A stretch of 64,000 nt of DNA from Lentzea cavernae (GCF_014653695.1 NZ_BNAR01000014.1:188246-252245), one strand, 5' to 3'; positions 49,876 to 59,617 are shown, counted from the stretch's first letter. The notes: generated by a model not told the origin, from the sequence alone. Numbers and translations: made by a program.

Positions 49876-49887
49876 GGGTCTAGACCA
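49876..49887. promoter_or_regulatory. dre operator (DasR) upstream of dasA
   Basis: GGGTCTAGACCA matches the dre core TGGTCTAGACCA in 11 of 12 positions. It overlaps the stop codon of the cutC gene and lies 78 bp before the dasA-like start. DasR, the GlcNAc-6-phosphate-responsive GntR regulator, is the expected binder; its gene is not in the window. Confidence 0.75.
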
Positions 49888-50539
49888 GACGATTGACCCA
49901 TTCCCTAACGATCGCGGCATCGACCGCCGAGTCCCACCCGGACGGACGGACCGCGCTGCCGACGTGAAAACCCTTCACGCCCACTGCCAGCAGTTCCGGC
50001 ACGTGACGGGCCTGCAGACCACCACCGACGAGCAGCGCGGGCGGCGCCTGGGCGGCCAGTTCCTTCAGGTTGCCGATTCCGTCCTCGACGCCCTTGACGC
50101 TGCCCGCCGCGAGCACGGTGTCGCAGCCGAGGGTCTTAACGACCTCCCAGGACCGGAAGACGTCGTTGGAGTTGTCGAGCGCGCGGTGGAAGGTCCAGGC
50201 GCAGCCCTCGAGCTCGGCGACGAGGTTGAGCGTCACGCCCTCGTCGATCTCGCCGCCCGCGTCGAGGAAGCCGAGCACGAACTCCGTGGCGCCGGCTTCC
50301 CTGAGCTCCCACGCCTGGCGGCGCAGGTGCTTGAGGTTGGCGGGCGCGAACCCGTTGGCGTCCCTGAGCATCACGCGGATCGGGATGTCGACGGACTGCT
50401 GGACCTCCTTGAAGGTGGAGATCGACGGCGTGAGGCCGTCGGAGGCCATGTCGGCGACCAGTTCGAGCCGGTCGGCGCCGCCCGCCTGAGCGGCCTCGGC
50501 GTCCTTCGCGTCCAGTGCGATCACTTCGAGAATCGGCAT
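49880..50539 (-). CDS. cutC: CutC-family protein
   Basis: A 219-aa TIM-barrel protein of the CutC family (LEVIALDAKDAEAAQAGGADRLEL, DGLTPS, IRVMLRD, LGFLDAGGEID, TFHRALD, LVGGGLQARHV, FHVGSAVR). CutC was named for copper tolerance in E. coli, but the copper role is disputed and in actinobacteria the gene is often in sugar loci. A perfect dre site stands directly on its start, and it is followed by the dasABC-like genes, so a role in aminosugar metabolism is more likely here. Start ATG at 50539. Confidence 0.82.
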   Translation of the reverse strand: MPILEVIALDAKDAEAAQAGGADRLELVADMASDGLTPSISTFKEVQQSVDIPIRVMLRDANGFAPANLKHLRRQAWELREAGATEFVLGFLDAGGEIDEGVTLNLVAELEGCAWTFHRALDNSNDVFRSWEVVKTLGCDTVLAAGSVKGVEDGIGNLKELAAQAPPALLVGGGLQARHVPELLAVGVKGFHVGSAVRPSGWDSAVDAAIVREWVNRLV

Positions 50540-50550
50540 GGTCTAGACCA
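50539..50550. promoter_or_regulatory. dre operator (DasR) at the cutC start
   Basis: TGGTCTAGACCA, a perfect 12-bp palindrome equal to the dre core, begins on the first base of the cutC start codon. Binding there would block transcription or initiation of cutC and possibly of the dasA-like operon downstream. Confidence 0.82.
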
Positions 50551-50883
50551 TAACGTGTGCTTTCGTGAATCGGGAGCCTCGGCGCGTGTTCGTGCGTCAG
50601 ACGCGTATCTGCTCGCCTGGACACCGCTCTTTCACAACGAGCGCTTTGTTCAGGCGTGGAGTCCGCGTCAGCCGGTTCGAGGGGTGCCGGCCGGCGCGGC
50701 TCCCACCACTGGCGGCCCGTGACCCGGAGGGGGAATCACGGGCCGCTGGCGTGCCCGGAGGAAGATGAGAGACATCCTGGCGGTAGTGCTGCTCCAATCG
50801 AGTGAATTTTGTATCTACCGCCCAGTTAGCCCTTCATGAGTTGGCGGACGGCGCTGACAAGGGCGGCCGATCGGAGGTGCTGC
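50551..50883. other. Intergenic region between cutC and the sigma factor gene
   Basis: These 333 bp hold the divergent promoters of cutC and the sigma factor. The only clear structure is an 11-bp perfect hairpin (50712-50746, 13-nt loop). No gene is supported. Confidence 0.5.
50712..50746. terminator. Hairpin in the cutC/sigma intergenic region
   Basis: An 11-bp perfect stem (50712-50722 with 50736-50746) and a 13-nt loop 138 bp before the sigma factor start. Because it lies in a divergent gap, it may be a leader structure or attenuator rather than a plain terminator. Confidence 0.4.
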
Positions 50884-51489
50884 ATGGACGAGCTGCACAC
50901 GGCGGATGACCGTCCGCCGTGGGACGGGCTTGAAGGCACCGAACGTCATGCGGTGTGCGTGGAGGCGGCACGTGAGGGCAACCGGGACGCGCTGAACGTC
51001 CTGGTCGACGAACTGACCCCGCTGCTGTGGCACGTGGCGCGCGGTCAGGGCCTCGACCGCGCCGCGGCCGAGGACGTCGTGCAGACCGTGTGGCTCGCGT
51101 TCTTGAAGAACATCGAGAACATCAACGAGCCCAAAGCCCTGGTCGGCTACCTGGTGGTCACGACGAGGCGTGAAGCGCGCCGAACTTGGACACCCAACAA
51201 GCGTGAAACGCACCTGTCCGACGAATACGCCGAACAGCTCGAGTCCGACACCGGCCTGCCCGAGGACGTGACGCTGATGGACGACCGCGACCGCCGCCTG
51301 TGGCTCGCGTTCGGCCGCCTCACCACGAGGTGCCAGGAACTGCTCCGACTCACCGTGCTCGCGGGCCGCGCGGAGTACAGGGCAGTCGCCGAGGCACTGG
51401 CCATGCCCCACGGCAGCATCGGTCCGACCAGGGGACGGTGTCTGACACTGCTGCGCAACTACCTGGAGACGGAAGGAGGATCGCGGTGA
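50884..51489 (+). CDS. ECF-type RNA polymerase sigma factor
   Basis: A 201-aa sigma-70 family factor with region 2 (LVDELTPLLWHVARGQGLDRAAAEDVVQTVWLAFLKN) and region 4 (TTRCQELLRLTVLAG, YRAVAEALAMPHGSIGPTRGRCLTLL). It is a little longer than the common ECF proteins. The ATG at 50884 has GGAGG upstream. The stop overlaps the start of a partner gene (GTGA). In Pseudonocardiales this pair is often followed by a CHAT/TPR gene, which is missing here. The signal and regulon are unknown. Confidence 0.85.
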   Translation: MDELHTADDRPPWDGLEGTERHAVCVEAAREGNRDALNVLVDELTPLLWHVARGQGLDRAAAEDVVQTVWLAFLKNIENINEPKALVGYLVVTTRREARRTWTPNKRETHLSDEYAEQLESDTGLPEDVTLMDDRDRRLWLAFGRLTTRCQELLRLTVLAGRAEYRAVAEALAMPHGSIGPTRGRCLTLLRNYLETEGGSR

Positions 51490-51971
51490 ACGAGATCGAC
51501 CCGCGCGACGACCGCAGGGGCCCCGAGGACACCGCAGTCCTCTCGGAACTGAACAGGCTCGTCGACGAACTGGACCCGCCGCCCGCCGACCTGGTGGACC
51601 GCGTGAAGTTCGCGATCGCCCTGGAATCGCTGGACGTGGAGGTGGCCCGGTGGGAACGCGCCGGATCGTTCGCCGGGGTGCGCGGGGGGCAGACCGGCAC
51701 GATCACGTTCACCGTGGACAACCTGACGTTGATGGTGAACTTCACCTCGACCGGGTCCCGGCACCGGATCGACGGGTGGCTGGTGCCGGCCGGGGAGCAC
51801 GAGGTGGAGGTCCGGGTGGCCGATCACCAGTCTTCTTGCACTCGGGCTGATGATGGTGGGCGGTTTGTGTTGCCTGATGTGCCGGCTGGGACCACGCAGA
51901 TTCTGGTGCATTTGGTGAATTCTCGTGGGGAGCCTGGGCGGACTGTTGTGACGCCCACGATCATGCTTTGA
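51486..51971 (+). CDS. Sigma-factor partner protein (carboxypeptidase-regulatory-like fold)
   Basis: A 161-aa soluble protein co-translated with the sigma factor (GTGA overlap). The first 70 residues are helical and acidic (SELNRLVDELDPPPADLVDRVKFAI); the rest looks like a beta-sandwich of the carboxypeptidase-regulatory type (GTITFTVDNLTLMVNF, GWLVPAGEHEVEVRV, RFVLPDVPAGTTQILV). Position suggests an anti-sigma or modulator, but it has neither a zinc-binding HxxxCxxC motif nor a membrane helix. The end of the gene is noticeably less GC-rich than its neighbours. Confidence 0.65.
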   Translation: MNEIDPRDDRRGPEDTAVLSELNRLVDELDPPPADLVDRVKFAIALESLDVEVARWERAGSFAGVRGGQTGTITFTVDNLTLMVNFTSTGSRHRIDGWLVPAGEHEVEVRVADHQSSCTRADDGGRFVLPDVPAGTTQILVHLVNSRGEPGRTVVTPTIML

Positions 51972-52112
51972 TTCTTTTACGTTTTCGTTCGGCGGATTTG
52001 TTTGGTGGAGTTCGGCGGATTTACTGGGGTTCTGGGGTTTTACCGGCGGTTGTGCAGGTGGTTGCGCGTGTTGTGACGAGCCGGGTCGATTCATCGCCGC
52101 TTCGCGACGATT

Positions 52113-52234
52113 GCGATTGGGGCTTGACTTCGGGGCCCTTGCGAGGCCTTCCTCGGCCTGGAAAAGCCGGGATTGTGAAGCCCGGCCGAGTGGTCAAGTT
52201 CAAGGCCTCGCACCCAAAGTCAAGCCCCAATCGC
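52113..52234. repeat. Palindromic dispersed repeat, copy 2
   Basis: A 122-bp element with perfect 18-bp terminal inverted repeats (52113-52130 and 52217-52234, starting GCGATTGGGGCTTGACTT). Inside, TTGCGAGGCCTT pairs with AAGGCCTCGCA, then CTCGGCC with GGCCGAG, and a central GCC-rich hairpin contains GGAAAAGCCGGG. The ends and core match the reverse complement of the element at 12379-12504, while bases in the stem differ between copies and pairing is kept. Confidence 0.85.
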
Positions 52235-52770
52235 CGTCGTGGTTGCTTCACCACCGCTTGACCGGGCGGAAGAGGTTCACACGGCTCGGCTTCGCCATTG
52301 CGTTGGGCGGAGGGCGGCTTCGCCCCGCCAGGCCACGTTCCCGCCTCGCCGCGCGCACAACGCTTCGCCGCGCCCCCATTCACCGCGCCCCACCAGGCCA
52401 CGTCCCCGGCTCGCCGCATCGCACCTTCGCCGTGCCCAATTGCCGCGAGCGCCGCACGCCGCTCTCACCTCGCTGTGCGCCCTGTCTGGGGCGCCACGCC
52501 CCACCATCGCACCCCACGTCGGCCGCATCCTCCCGGTTGCGCCGCCCACCTCGCGCGTATCTCCTCTCATCTCCCCCCCGGCCGCCTTCCCGCACCCCCT
52601 CACCCAGCGCCGGCCACCCCACAGCACGAGCGAGCCCCCCACCCGCCTCAAGTGGCCCTGGGCTCGCAACCGGTACCTCCTCCGCCACCCCCACCGGCCC
52701 TCTCGCCCACCCCGGCTCGCTCACCGCCCACCACGGCTCGGCCCACCACCCACCGCGCGCCCTGGAGACG
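52235..52770. other. C-rich gene-free stretch downstream of groEL
   Basis: No gene is supported in these 536 bp although several frames are open. The + strand is very rich in C and poor in G from about 52420 on, with short CCACCxC/CGCCxC runs and a near-direct repeat of a ~48-bp segment starting CCAGGCCACGT (52329 and 52395). This is not the codon pattern of its neighbours. Confidence 0.55.
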
Positions 52771-52810
52771 CCGAAAGGCCCGGCTCGCCGTGGCGAGCCG
52801 GGCCTTTCGG
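52771..52810. terminator. Strong terminator downstream of groEL
   Basis: A perfect 19-bp stem (52771-52789 with 52792-52810) with a very tight loop stands 22 bp after the groEL stop. It is the strongest hairpin in the window and can work in either direction. Confidence 0.9.
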
Positions 52811-52832
52811 AGGTGGAGCGGAGCGGTAGGAC

Positions 52833-54452
<1,620 letters not shown>

Positions 54453-54601
54453 TGCGGTGTGTTCCTCCGCCTTTGTGGATTCTGGGCCACTGCGGGCGCA
54501 CGCCCACAGCGGAACACGGTGCAGTGGCCAGGTTGGTGCCCGCGACGGACGACTCCCCCGTCTGATCGACGAGAGGGCCTCACCGTCCCAGCCTCACTGC
54601 T

Positions 54602-54628
54602 TTGGCACTCGAACGTGCCGAGTGCTAG
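54602..54628. promoter_or_regulatory. CIRCE operator 1 (HrcA) upstream of groEL
   Basis: TTGGCACTC-N9-GAGTGCTAG matches the CIRCE consensus TTAGCACTC-N9-GAGTGCTAA in 16 of 18 positions. HrcA is the expected repressor; its gene is not in the window. Confidence 0.9.
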
Positions 54629-54635
54629 TTCGTGT

Positions 54636-54662
54636 TTAGCACTCGGACACGACGAGTGCAAG
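54636..54662. promoter_or_regulatory. CIRCE operator 2 (HrcA) upstream of groEL
   Basis: TTAGCACTC-N9-GAGTGCAAG is a second CIRCE, perfect in its left arm and 7 of 9 in the right. Its centre lies 34 bp from that of operator 1, allowing cooperative HrcA binding. Confidence 0.82.
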
Positions 54663-54689
54663 CGAACCCGGGCGACTGCCAGACGACTC

Positions 54690-55913
54690 TCAGCGAGTCG
54701 TGCGCACCGGCACGGAGGTCGGCAGCGGCTTGCGCGAGGTCGGCTCGTCGCCGATGTTCAGCGACGGCGCGGAGCTCGTCTTGGGCTGGCGTGCGGGTTC
54801 GTCGCCCGGCGACAGGATCACCACCACGACGATGATCACCACGATCGCCACGACGGCCGCGATGACCGGCGCGAACCACGCGGGCCGCTCCTTCTTGCCG
54901 GACGTGAACGCGCTCACGCCCACCTGGTTCGGCGGGCGCAGGCGGACCGGGTCCTGCAACGGCTGCTGGTACCCGCCGCCCTGGTACTGCCCCTGCTGCG
55001 CGGGCATCGGCCCGGACACCGGCGACTGGGCGGGGAACGAGCCGGACTGCGGCCCGAGTTGAGCGGGAGCCGAGCCCTGCGCGACCCCGGCGAGAGCGAC
55101 GCGGGCGGCGGCGATGAGCTCGGCGCAGCTCGCGAACCGCTGCGCCGGGTCCTTCGAGGTGCCCTTGCGGATCACCTCGTCGATGGCCGGCGGCAACGCC
55201 ACGACCTGCGACAGCGAGGGAACGGCGTTGCCCAGGTGGCCCGCGATGACCTCCTGCACGCCGCCCTGGAACGGCGGGCGCCCCGACAGGCAGGCGAAGA
55301 GCATGCACGCGAGCGCGTACTGGTCGGTGCGGCCGTCGACGGGCTCGCCGCGCAGGTGTTCCGGCGCCGCGTAGGTCGGCGAGCCGAGGAAATCACCCGT
55401 TCGGGTGCGGTGGCCGGTGGCGCCGCGGCGGGTCAGGCCGAAGTCGGCGACGTAGACGTGCTCGCGCACGCCCTCCTTCTGCGTGACCAGCACGTTGGCC
55501 GGCTTCACGTCGAGGTGCACGAGGCCCTTGCCGTGCAGCATGTCGAGCGCCTCGGCCACCTGGGCGAGCAGCGACAACGTGCGCGCGGGCGTGAGCGGGC
55601 CCTCCTTGATGTGCCCGGACAGGTCCTGGCCGTCCACGAGCCGCATCGCGATGTAGAGCAGGCCGTCGACCTCGTCGAAGTCGTACAGCGGCACGATGTT
55701 CGCGTGGTCGATCGCCGAGGTGTTGCGCGCCTCGTCCACGAACCGCTCGCGGAACTCCGCGTCGGGCGCCAGGTGCTCACCGATGACCTTGAGCGCGACT
55801 TTCCGGCCCAACCTCACGTCCGTTGCCCGGTACGTCACGCTCATGCCACCACGGCCGAGCACTCCGTCGATCCGGTAATGCGCGATTCGCCGTCCGCTCA
55901 GGTCCTCCGACAC
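54690..55913 (-). CDS. Serine/threonine protein kinase, membrane-anchored
   Basis: A 407-aa Hanks-type kinase. The N-terminal kinase domain has GRGGMSVTYRA, the ATP lysine K42, HLDVKPAN at 133-140 and DFG at 157-159. The usual HRD motif is HLD, so it is a non-RD kinase, possibly regulated differently in its activation segment. A Pro/Gln/Gly-rich linker follows and one membrane helix (about 345-365). The short extracellular tail of 40 residues is Ser/Pro/Thr-rich with no PASTA domain. It lies behind groEL on the same strand but has its own 5' region. Confidence 0.88.
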   Translation of the reverse strand: MSEDLSGRRIAHYRIDGVLGRGGMSVTYRATDVRLGRKVALKVIGEHLAPDAEFRERFVDEARNTSAIDHANIVPLYDFDEVDGLLYIAMRLVDGQDLSGHIKEGPLTPARTLSLLAQVAEALDMLHGKGLVHLDVKPANVLVTQKEGVREHVYVADFGLTRRGATGHRTRTGDFLGSPTYAAPEHLRGEPVDGRTDQYALACMLFACLSGRPPFQGGVQEVIAGHLGNAVPSLSQVVALPPAIDEVIRKGTSKDPAQRFASCAELIAAARVALAGVAQGSAPAQLGPQSGSFPAQSPVSGPMPAQQGQYQGGGYQQPLQDPVRLRPPNQVGVSAFTSGKKERPAWFAPVIAAVVAIVVIIVVVVILSPGDEPARQPKTSSAPSLNIGDEPTSRKPLPTSVPVRTTR

Positions 55914-55981
55914 GCGAGGCAGCCTAACGTCCGGCCGGATCGGCCTGCCCGGGGTTGGTCAAAGCTGTGATCAGGATGTCG

Positions 55982-56188
55982 CTAACCGGCCCGGCGCACG
56001 TCCGACGCCTGACTGCGCCCGTCCCGGCCGGCCTGCACCTCGAACTCCACCCGGTCGCCTTCTGAGAGCGTCCGGAAGCCTTCCATCTGGATCGCCGAGT
56101 AGTGCACGAACACGTCGGGCCCGCCATCGGTTGCGATGAAGCCGTATCCCTTTTCGGAGTTGAACCACTTGACGGTACCGAGAGCCAA
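55982..56188 (-). CDS. csp: Cold-shock domain protein (CspA family)
   Basis: A 68-aa OB-fold RNA chaperone: RNP1 motif KGYGFI and RNP2-like DVFVHYSAI. A TTG at 56188 is used because GAAGGAGG stands 5 nt ahead and it gives the canonical start ALGTVKWF; a GTG 8 codons upstream would add residues alien to the family. It melts RNA structure in the cold or at transition phase. Confidence 0.9.
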   Translation of the reverse strand: MALGTVKWFNSEKGYGFIATDGGPDVFVHYSAIQMEGFRTLSEGDRVEFEVQAGRDGRSQASDVRRAG

Positions 56189-56267
56189 GACGTCCTCCTT
56201 CAGATCACGCACTCACGCAAAGCGCAGTACGCAACGCTAAAAGAAGAAATCTCACGCGGATACCTCC

Positions 56268-56951
56268 TTACGGAGTCATGAACGGGCTGACTCCGTTGGC
56301 GCGCAACCAGGTGGTGAGCCGCCGCGGTCCGCGCGTCTGCGTCAGCACGGCGCCGGGACCGGCGAAGTCGAACACCAGGCCCTCACCCGTCTGAATGGAT
56401 TGCACGCCATCGGGCACCGACGGCCGAAGACGGCATTGCACGGTGTCCGCGAACGCCACGACGTGATCGCTGCTGATGGTCACCGCTTCTCCGGCTTCCA
56501 GCGTCACGAGGTCGAGCGCGCCGTAGCAGGCGAGCACCACGGCGCCCTTGCCGTGCGCGTAGTTCATGAAGCCCTCGGCGCCCCCGAAGATCGCCTTCAT
56601 CGGCGGCGCCTCCGGGTTCATCGCCACCGTGCTGCTCGACGCGATCCAGCTGTGCCGGGCCACGCACCAGCCGTGGTTCCCGTCGAGCTCGACCTGGTGC
56701 AGGTCGCCGGGCAGCACCGGCGCCGTGTCGATCCAGCCGCCCTCCGCGCCGGCCGTGCACAGCGCGACCAGGCCCTTGACCACGACCGAGAGCCCGTAGT
56801 TCGTCGCCGCGATGGTCAGCGGGTCGACCAGCACCGCCTCGCCGGGTGCGAGGACGAGTCTCGCCACGCCGAACGTGGGCGTGTGCCTGGTCCTGACCTG
56901 CACGAACAACACCTCCGGGAGCGAACGGGGCACAGCGGTCGTCACGGTCAC
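56268..56951 (-). CDS. AIM24-family protein
   Basis: A 227-aa double-stranded beta-helix protein of the AIM24/TerD-like-adjacent family (EVLFVQVRTRHTPTFGV, GLSVVVKGLVALC, RHSWIASSSTVAM, ADTVQCRL, GEGLVFDFAGPG). Function is unknown; the mitochondrial member stabilises complexes in the inner membrane. The GTG at 56951 is 23 bp from the divergent moeA start. Such short spacing implies overlapping promoters. Confidence 0.75.
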   Translation of the reverse strand: MTVTTAVPRSLPEVLFVQVRTRHTPTFGVARLVLAPGEAVLVDPLTIAATNYGLSVVVKGLVALCTAGAEGGWIDTAPVLPGDLHQVELDGNHGWCVARHSWIASSSTVAMNPEAPPMKAIFGGAEGFMNYAHGKGAVVLACYGALDLVTLEAGEAVTISSDHVVAFADTVQCRLRPSVPDGVQSIQTGEGLVFDFAGPGAVLTQTRGPRRLTTWLRANGVSPFMTP

Positions 56952-56974
56952 CGCGACGTTGGCAGTATGCAGTC

Positions 56975-58171
56975 GTGTCCCCCACCACTGTCGCCGAACA
57001 CCGCCAGCGCGTCGCGGAGCTCGTCGGGCTGATGCCCGTGCTGCAGCTCCCGCTCGAGGAGTGCCTCGGGCTCGTGCTCGCCGCCGACGTCATCGCGCCG
57101 CTGGCCCTGCCGCCGTTCGACAACTCCGCGATGGACGGGTACGCGGTGCTCGCCGCCGACCTGGCCGGTGAGCTCCCGGTCCGCCTGCGCGTGGCCGACG
57201 ACATCCCCGCGGGCCGCACGGAGCTGAACCCGCTGGAGCCCGGCACCGTGCAGCGGATCATGACCGGCGCCCCCGTGCCGGTGGGCGCGGACGCGGTGGT
57301 CCAGGTCGAGTGGACCGACGGCGGCACGGAGACCGTGACGATCGACCGGGCCGTCGTGCCCGGCCAGAACATCCGCACCGGCGGCGACGACGTGCAGAAG
57401 GGCGACGCGGTGCTGGCCGCGGGCACGGTGCTGCGCCCGTCCACGCTCGGCCTCGCCTCCGCGCTGGGGCTCCCCGAACTGCCGGTGCGCCGCCGTTCGC
57501 GCGTGCTGGTCCTGTCGACGGGCTCGGAGCTGGTCGAACCGGGCAGGCCGCTCGAGATGGGCCAGATCTACGAGTCGAACGGCATGATGCTCGCCTCCTC
57601 CGTGCGGGACGCGGGCTGCGTCGCCACGCAGCTGCGGTTCGTGCCCGACGACGTCGAGGCGTTCCACCACGCGTTGAAGCCGTACCTGGGCGCGGTGGAC
57701 GTGATCGTGACGTCCGGCGGGGTGAGCGCGGGCGCGTACGAGGTGGTCAAGGACGCGTTGGCGGACCACGACGTGCAGTTCACCAAGGTCGCGATGCAGC
57801 CGGGCGGGCCGCAGGGCTCCGGCCGGTACGAGGGCGTGCCGGTGCTGTCGCTGCCGGGCAACCCCGTGAGCGCGCAGGTGTCGTTCGAGGTGTTCGTGCG
57901 GCCGGCGCTGCTGGCGTCGATGGGCCACCTGCGGCCGGAACGCCCCACCGCGCGTGCGGCGATCACGAGCGGCCTGACGTCCCCCGCGGGCAAGACGCAG
58001 TTCCGGCGCGGCCTGCACGACCCGTCGTCCGGCCAGGTCGTGACGCCGGTCGGCGGGCCGGGATCGCACCTGCTGTCGGCGCTCGCGCTGTCCAACTGCC
58101 TGATCGAGGTTCCGGAGGAGGTCACCGAACTGGCTGCGGGATCCGAGGTCACCGTGAGATACCTGCAGTAG
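56975..58171 (+). CDS. moeA: Molybdopterin molybdenumtransferase MoeA
   Basis: A 398-aa enzyme that inserts molybdate into adenylylated molybdopterin made by Mog. The motifs are PPFDNSAMDGYA near the N terminus, TGAPVPVGADAVV, the MPT-binding VTSGGVSAGAYEVV and LSLPGNPVSA. The start is GTG at 56975. In the window it completes the set moaA, C, D, E, mog and moeA. As in M. tuberculosis (moeA2, psd, pssA) it lies upstream of the phospholipid genes. Confidence 0.93.
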   Translation: MSPTTVAEHRQRVAELVGLMPVLQLPLEECLGLVLAADVIAPLALPPFDNSAMDGYAVLAADLAGELPVRLRVADDIPAGRTELNPLEPGTVQRIMTGAPVPVGADAVVQVEWTDGGTETVTIDRAVVPGQNIRTGGDDVQKGDAVLAAGTVLRPSTLGLASALGLPELPVRRRSRVLVLSTGSELVEPGRPLEMGQIYESNGMMLASSVRDAGCVATQLRFVPDDVEAFHHALKPYLGAVDVIVTSGGVSAGAYEVVKDALADHDVQFTKVAMQPGGPQGSGRYEGVPVLSLPGNPVSAQVSFEVFVRPALLASMGHLRPERPTARAAITSGLTSPAGKTQFRRGLHDPSSGQVVTPVGGPGSHLLSALALSNCLIEVPEEVTELAAGSEVTVRYLQ

Positions 58172-58198
58172 TTCCGGACGACCTGGGGGAAGCAGGAG

Positions 58199-59617
58199 AT
58201 GAGAGCGGCACTCGCGCTCGTGGTGCTCGGCGGGTTCTTCGTGCTCGCGGTGGTGTTGTTCGCCGGCCTGGGAGGGCTGGCGTTCACGCTCTTCCAGCGC
58301 GACGACGTCGAGGGCGGGCTGGTCCTGAGCGCGCTGGCGCTCGTGCTGGGCGGGCCCCCGCTGGTGGCGATGGCGATCGCGGCGTGGACGAGCCCGAAGC
58401 CCAGCGGCATCGCGCTGACGCGCGCGACGCACCCCGAGCTCTGGCGGCACACCGACGAGCTGGCGCGCATCGCCGGCACGCGCGGCCCCGACGACATCCG
58501 CCTGGTCAGCGAGCCCAACGCGGGCGTGTGGGAACGCCACGGCACGCGCTACCTGGAGCTCGGCCTGCCGTTCGTGGCGGGCATGAGCATCGGCGAGCTG
58601 AGGTCGGTGCTGGCGCACGAGCTGGGCCACTACGGCGGCGGGCACACCAGGGTCTCCGCGTTCACGTTCCGCGCGAAGGTCGCCCTCGGTCTCGGCGCCG
58701 GGCGGTTCGACGCGACCGGCGTCCTCTACGCGTGGGCCCGGCTGTACGCGCTGGTCGCGGCCTCGGAGAGCCGCAAGCACGAGCAGTTCGCCGACGAGGT
58801 GTCGGTGGCGGCGGCCGGACGGGAGGCGACGACGCGCTCGTTGCTGCGGACCGGTCCGCTCGGCGAGGCCTGGAACGACTACCTGCGCTGGTACGTCTCG
58901 CTGGCGGTGCTCGCCGGGCGCACCCCGCCGTTGCTGGAGGGGTTCCGCGCCTACCTCGACCACCCGCGGCGCGTGCACCAGCTGCGCGAGATCGAGCCCC
59001 TGCTGGCCGCGCAGGAGCCGTCGTCGGTGTTCGACAGCCACCCGCCGATCCGCGAGCGGGTGGCGACGATCGCGCGGCTCTTCCCGGCGCTCGGTGTCGC
59101 CGAGGCCGTGGACGAGCGGTCCGCCTGGGCGTTGCTGGACGGCACGCCGCCCGAGGCGGTCGCGGCGCTGGTCGACGTGCAGGGGCCGCCGATCACCTGG
59201 GAGCAGCTCGCAGGACTGACCGGCCCCCTGCTCGTGCGCCGCCAGGCCGACGGGCTGCGGCACGCGGGCAGGGTCAGCAAGATCGGCGACACCCTCGGAG
59301 CCGTGCTGACGGCGCTGGAACACGGCAGACTGCACGACCTCACGGGACGCCCGGTGGACGGGTCGCTGACCTCCGAGGCGGTGCACGACGCCGCCGTCGA
59401 CGCCGTGACGGAACTGCTCGGGTGCATGGTGGCTGACCAGCTCGTGACGGCTAACCGCGCGACGCTGGAACTCAACTGGGGCGGGCTGTTCGTCCTGCGG
59501 ATGCCGGACGGAGCTGCGGTCCACCCGGAGGACCTGGTGGCGCCCGCCGTGCGCGACGCTAACCGCGTGCCCGAGGTGCGGTTCCGGCTGCAGGCCCTGG
59601 GCGTCGACACACTGTGA
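58199..59617 (+). CDS. M48-family zinc metallopeptidase
   Basis: A 472-aa membrane metalloprotease: two hydrophobic segments at residues 5-30 and 42-62, then HELGH at 140-144 (VLAHELGHYGGGH) and the third zinc ligand in the ESRKHEQFADE segment. The C-terminal half, to residue 472, is longer than HtpX. It cleaves membrane or misfolded proteins by family. ATG at 58199 after AGCAGGAG, 27 bp behind moeA, so both probably share a transcript. Confidence 0.84.
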   Translation: MRAALALVVLGGFFVLAVVLFAGLGGLAFTLFQRDDVEGGLVLSALALVLGGPPLVAMAIAAWTSPKPSGIALTRATHPELWRHTDELARIAGTRGPDDIRLVSEPNAGVWERHGTRYLELGLPFVAGMSIGELRSVLAHELGHYGGGHTRVSAFTFRAKVALGLGAGRFDATGVLYAWARLYALVAASESRKHEQFADEVSVAAAGREATTRSLLRTGPLGEAWNDYLRWYVSLAVLAGRTPPLLEGFRAYLDHPRRVHQLREIEPLLAAQEPSSVFDSHPPIRERVATIARLFPALGVAEAVDERSAWALLDGTPPEAVAALVDVQGPPITWEQLAGLTGPLLVRRQADGLRHAGRVSKIGDTLGAVLTALEHGRLHDLTGRPVDGSLTSEAVHDAAVDAVTELLGCMVADQLVTANRATLELNWGGLFVLRMPDGAAVHPEDLVAPAVRDANRVPEVRFRLQALGVDTL

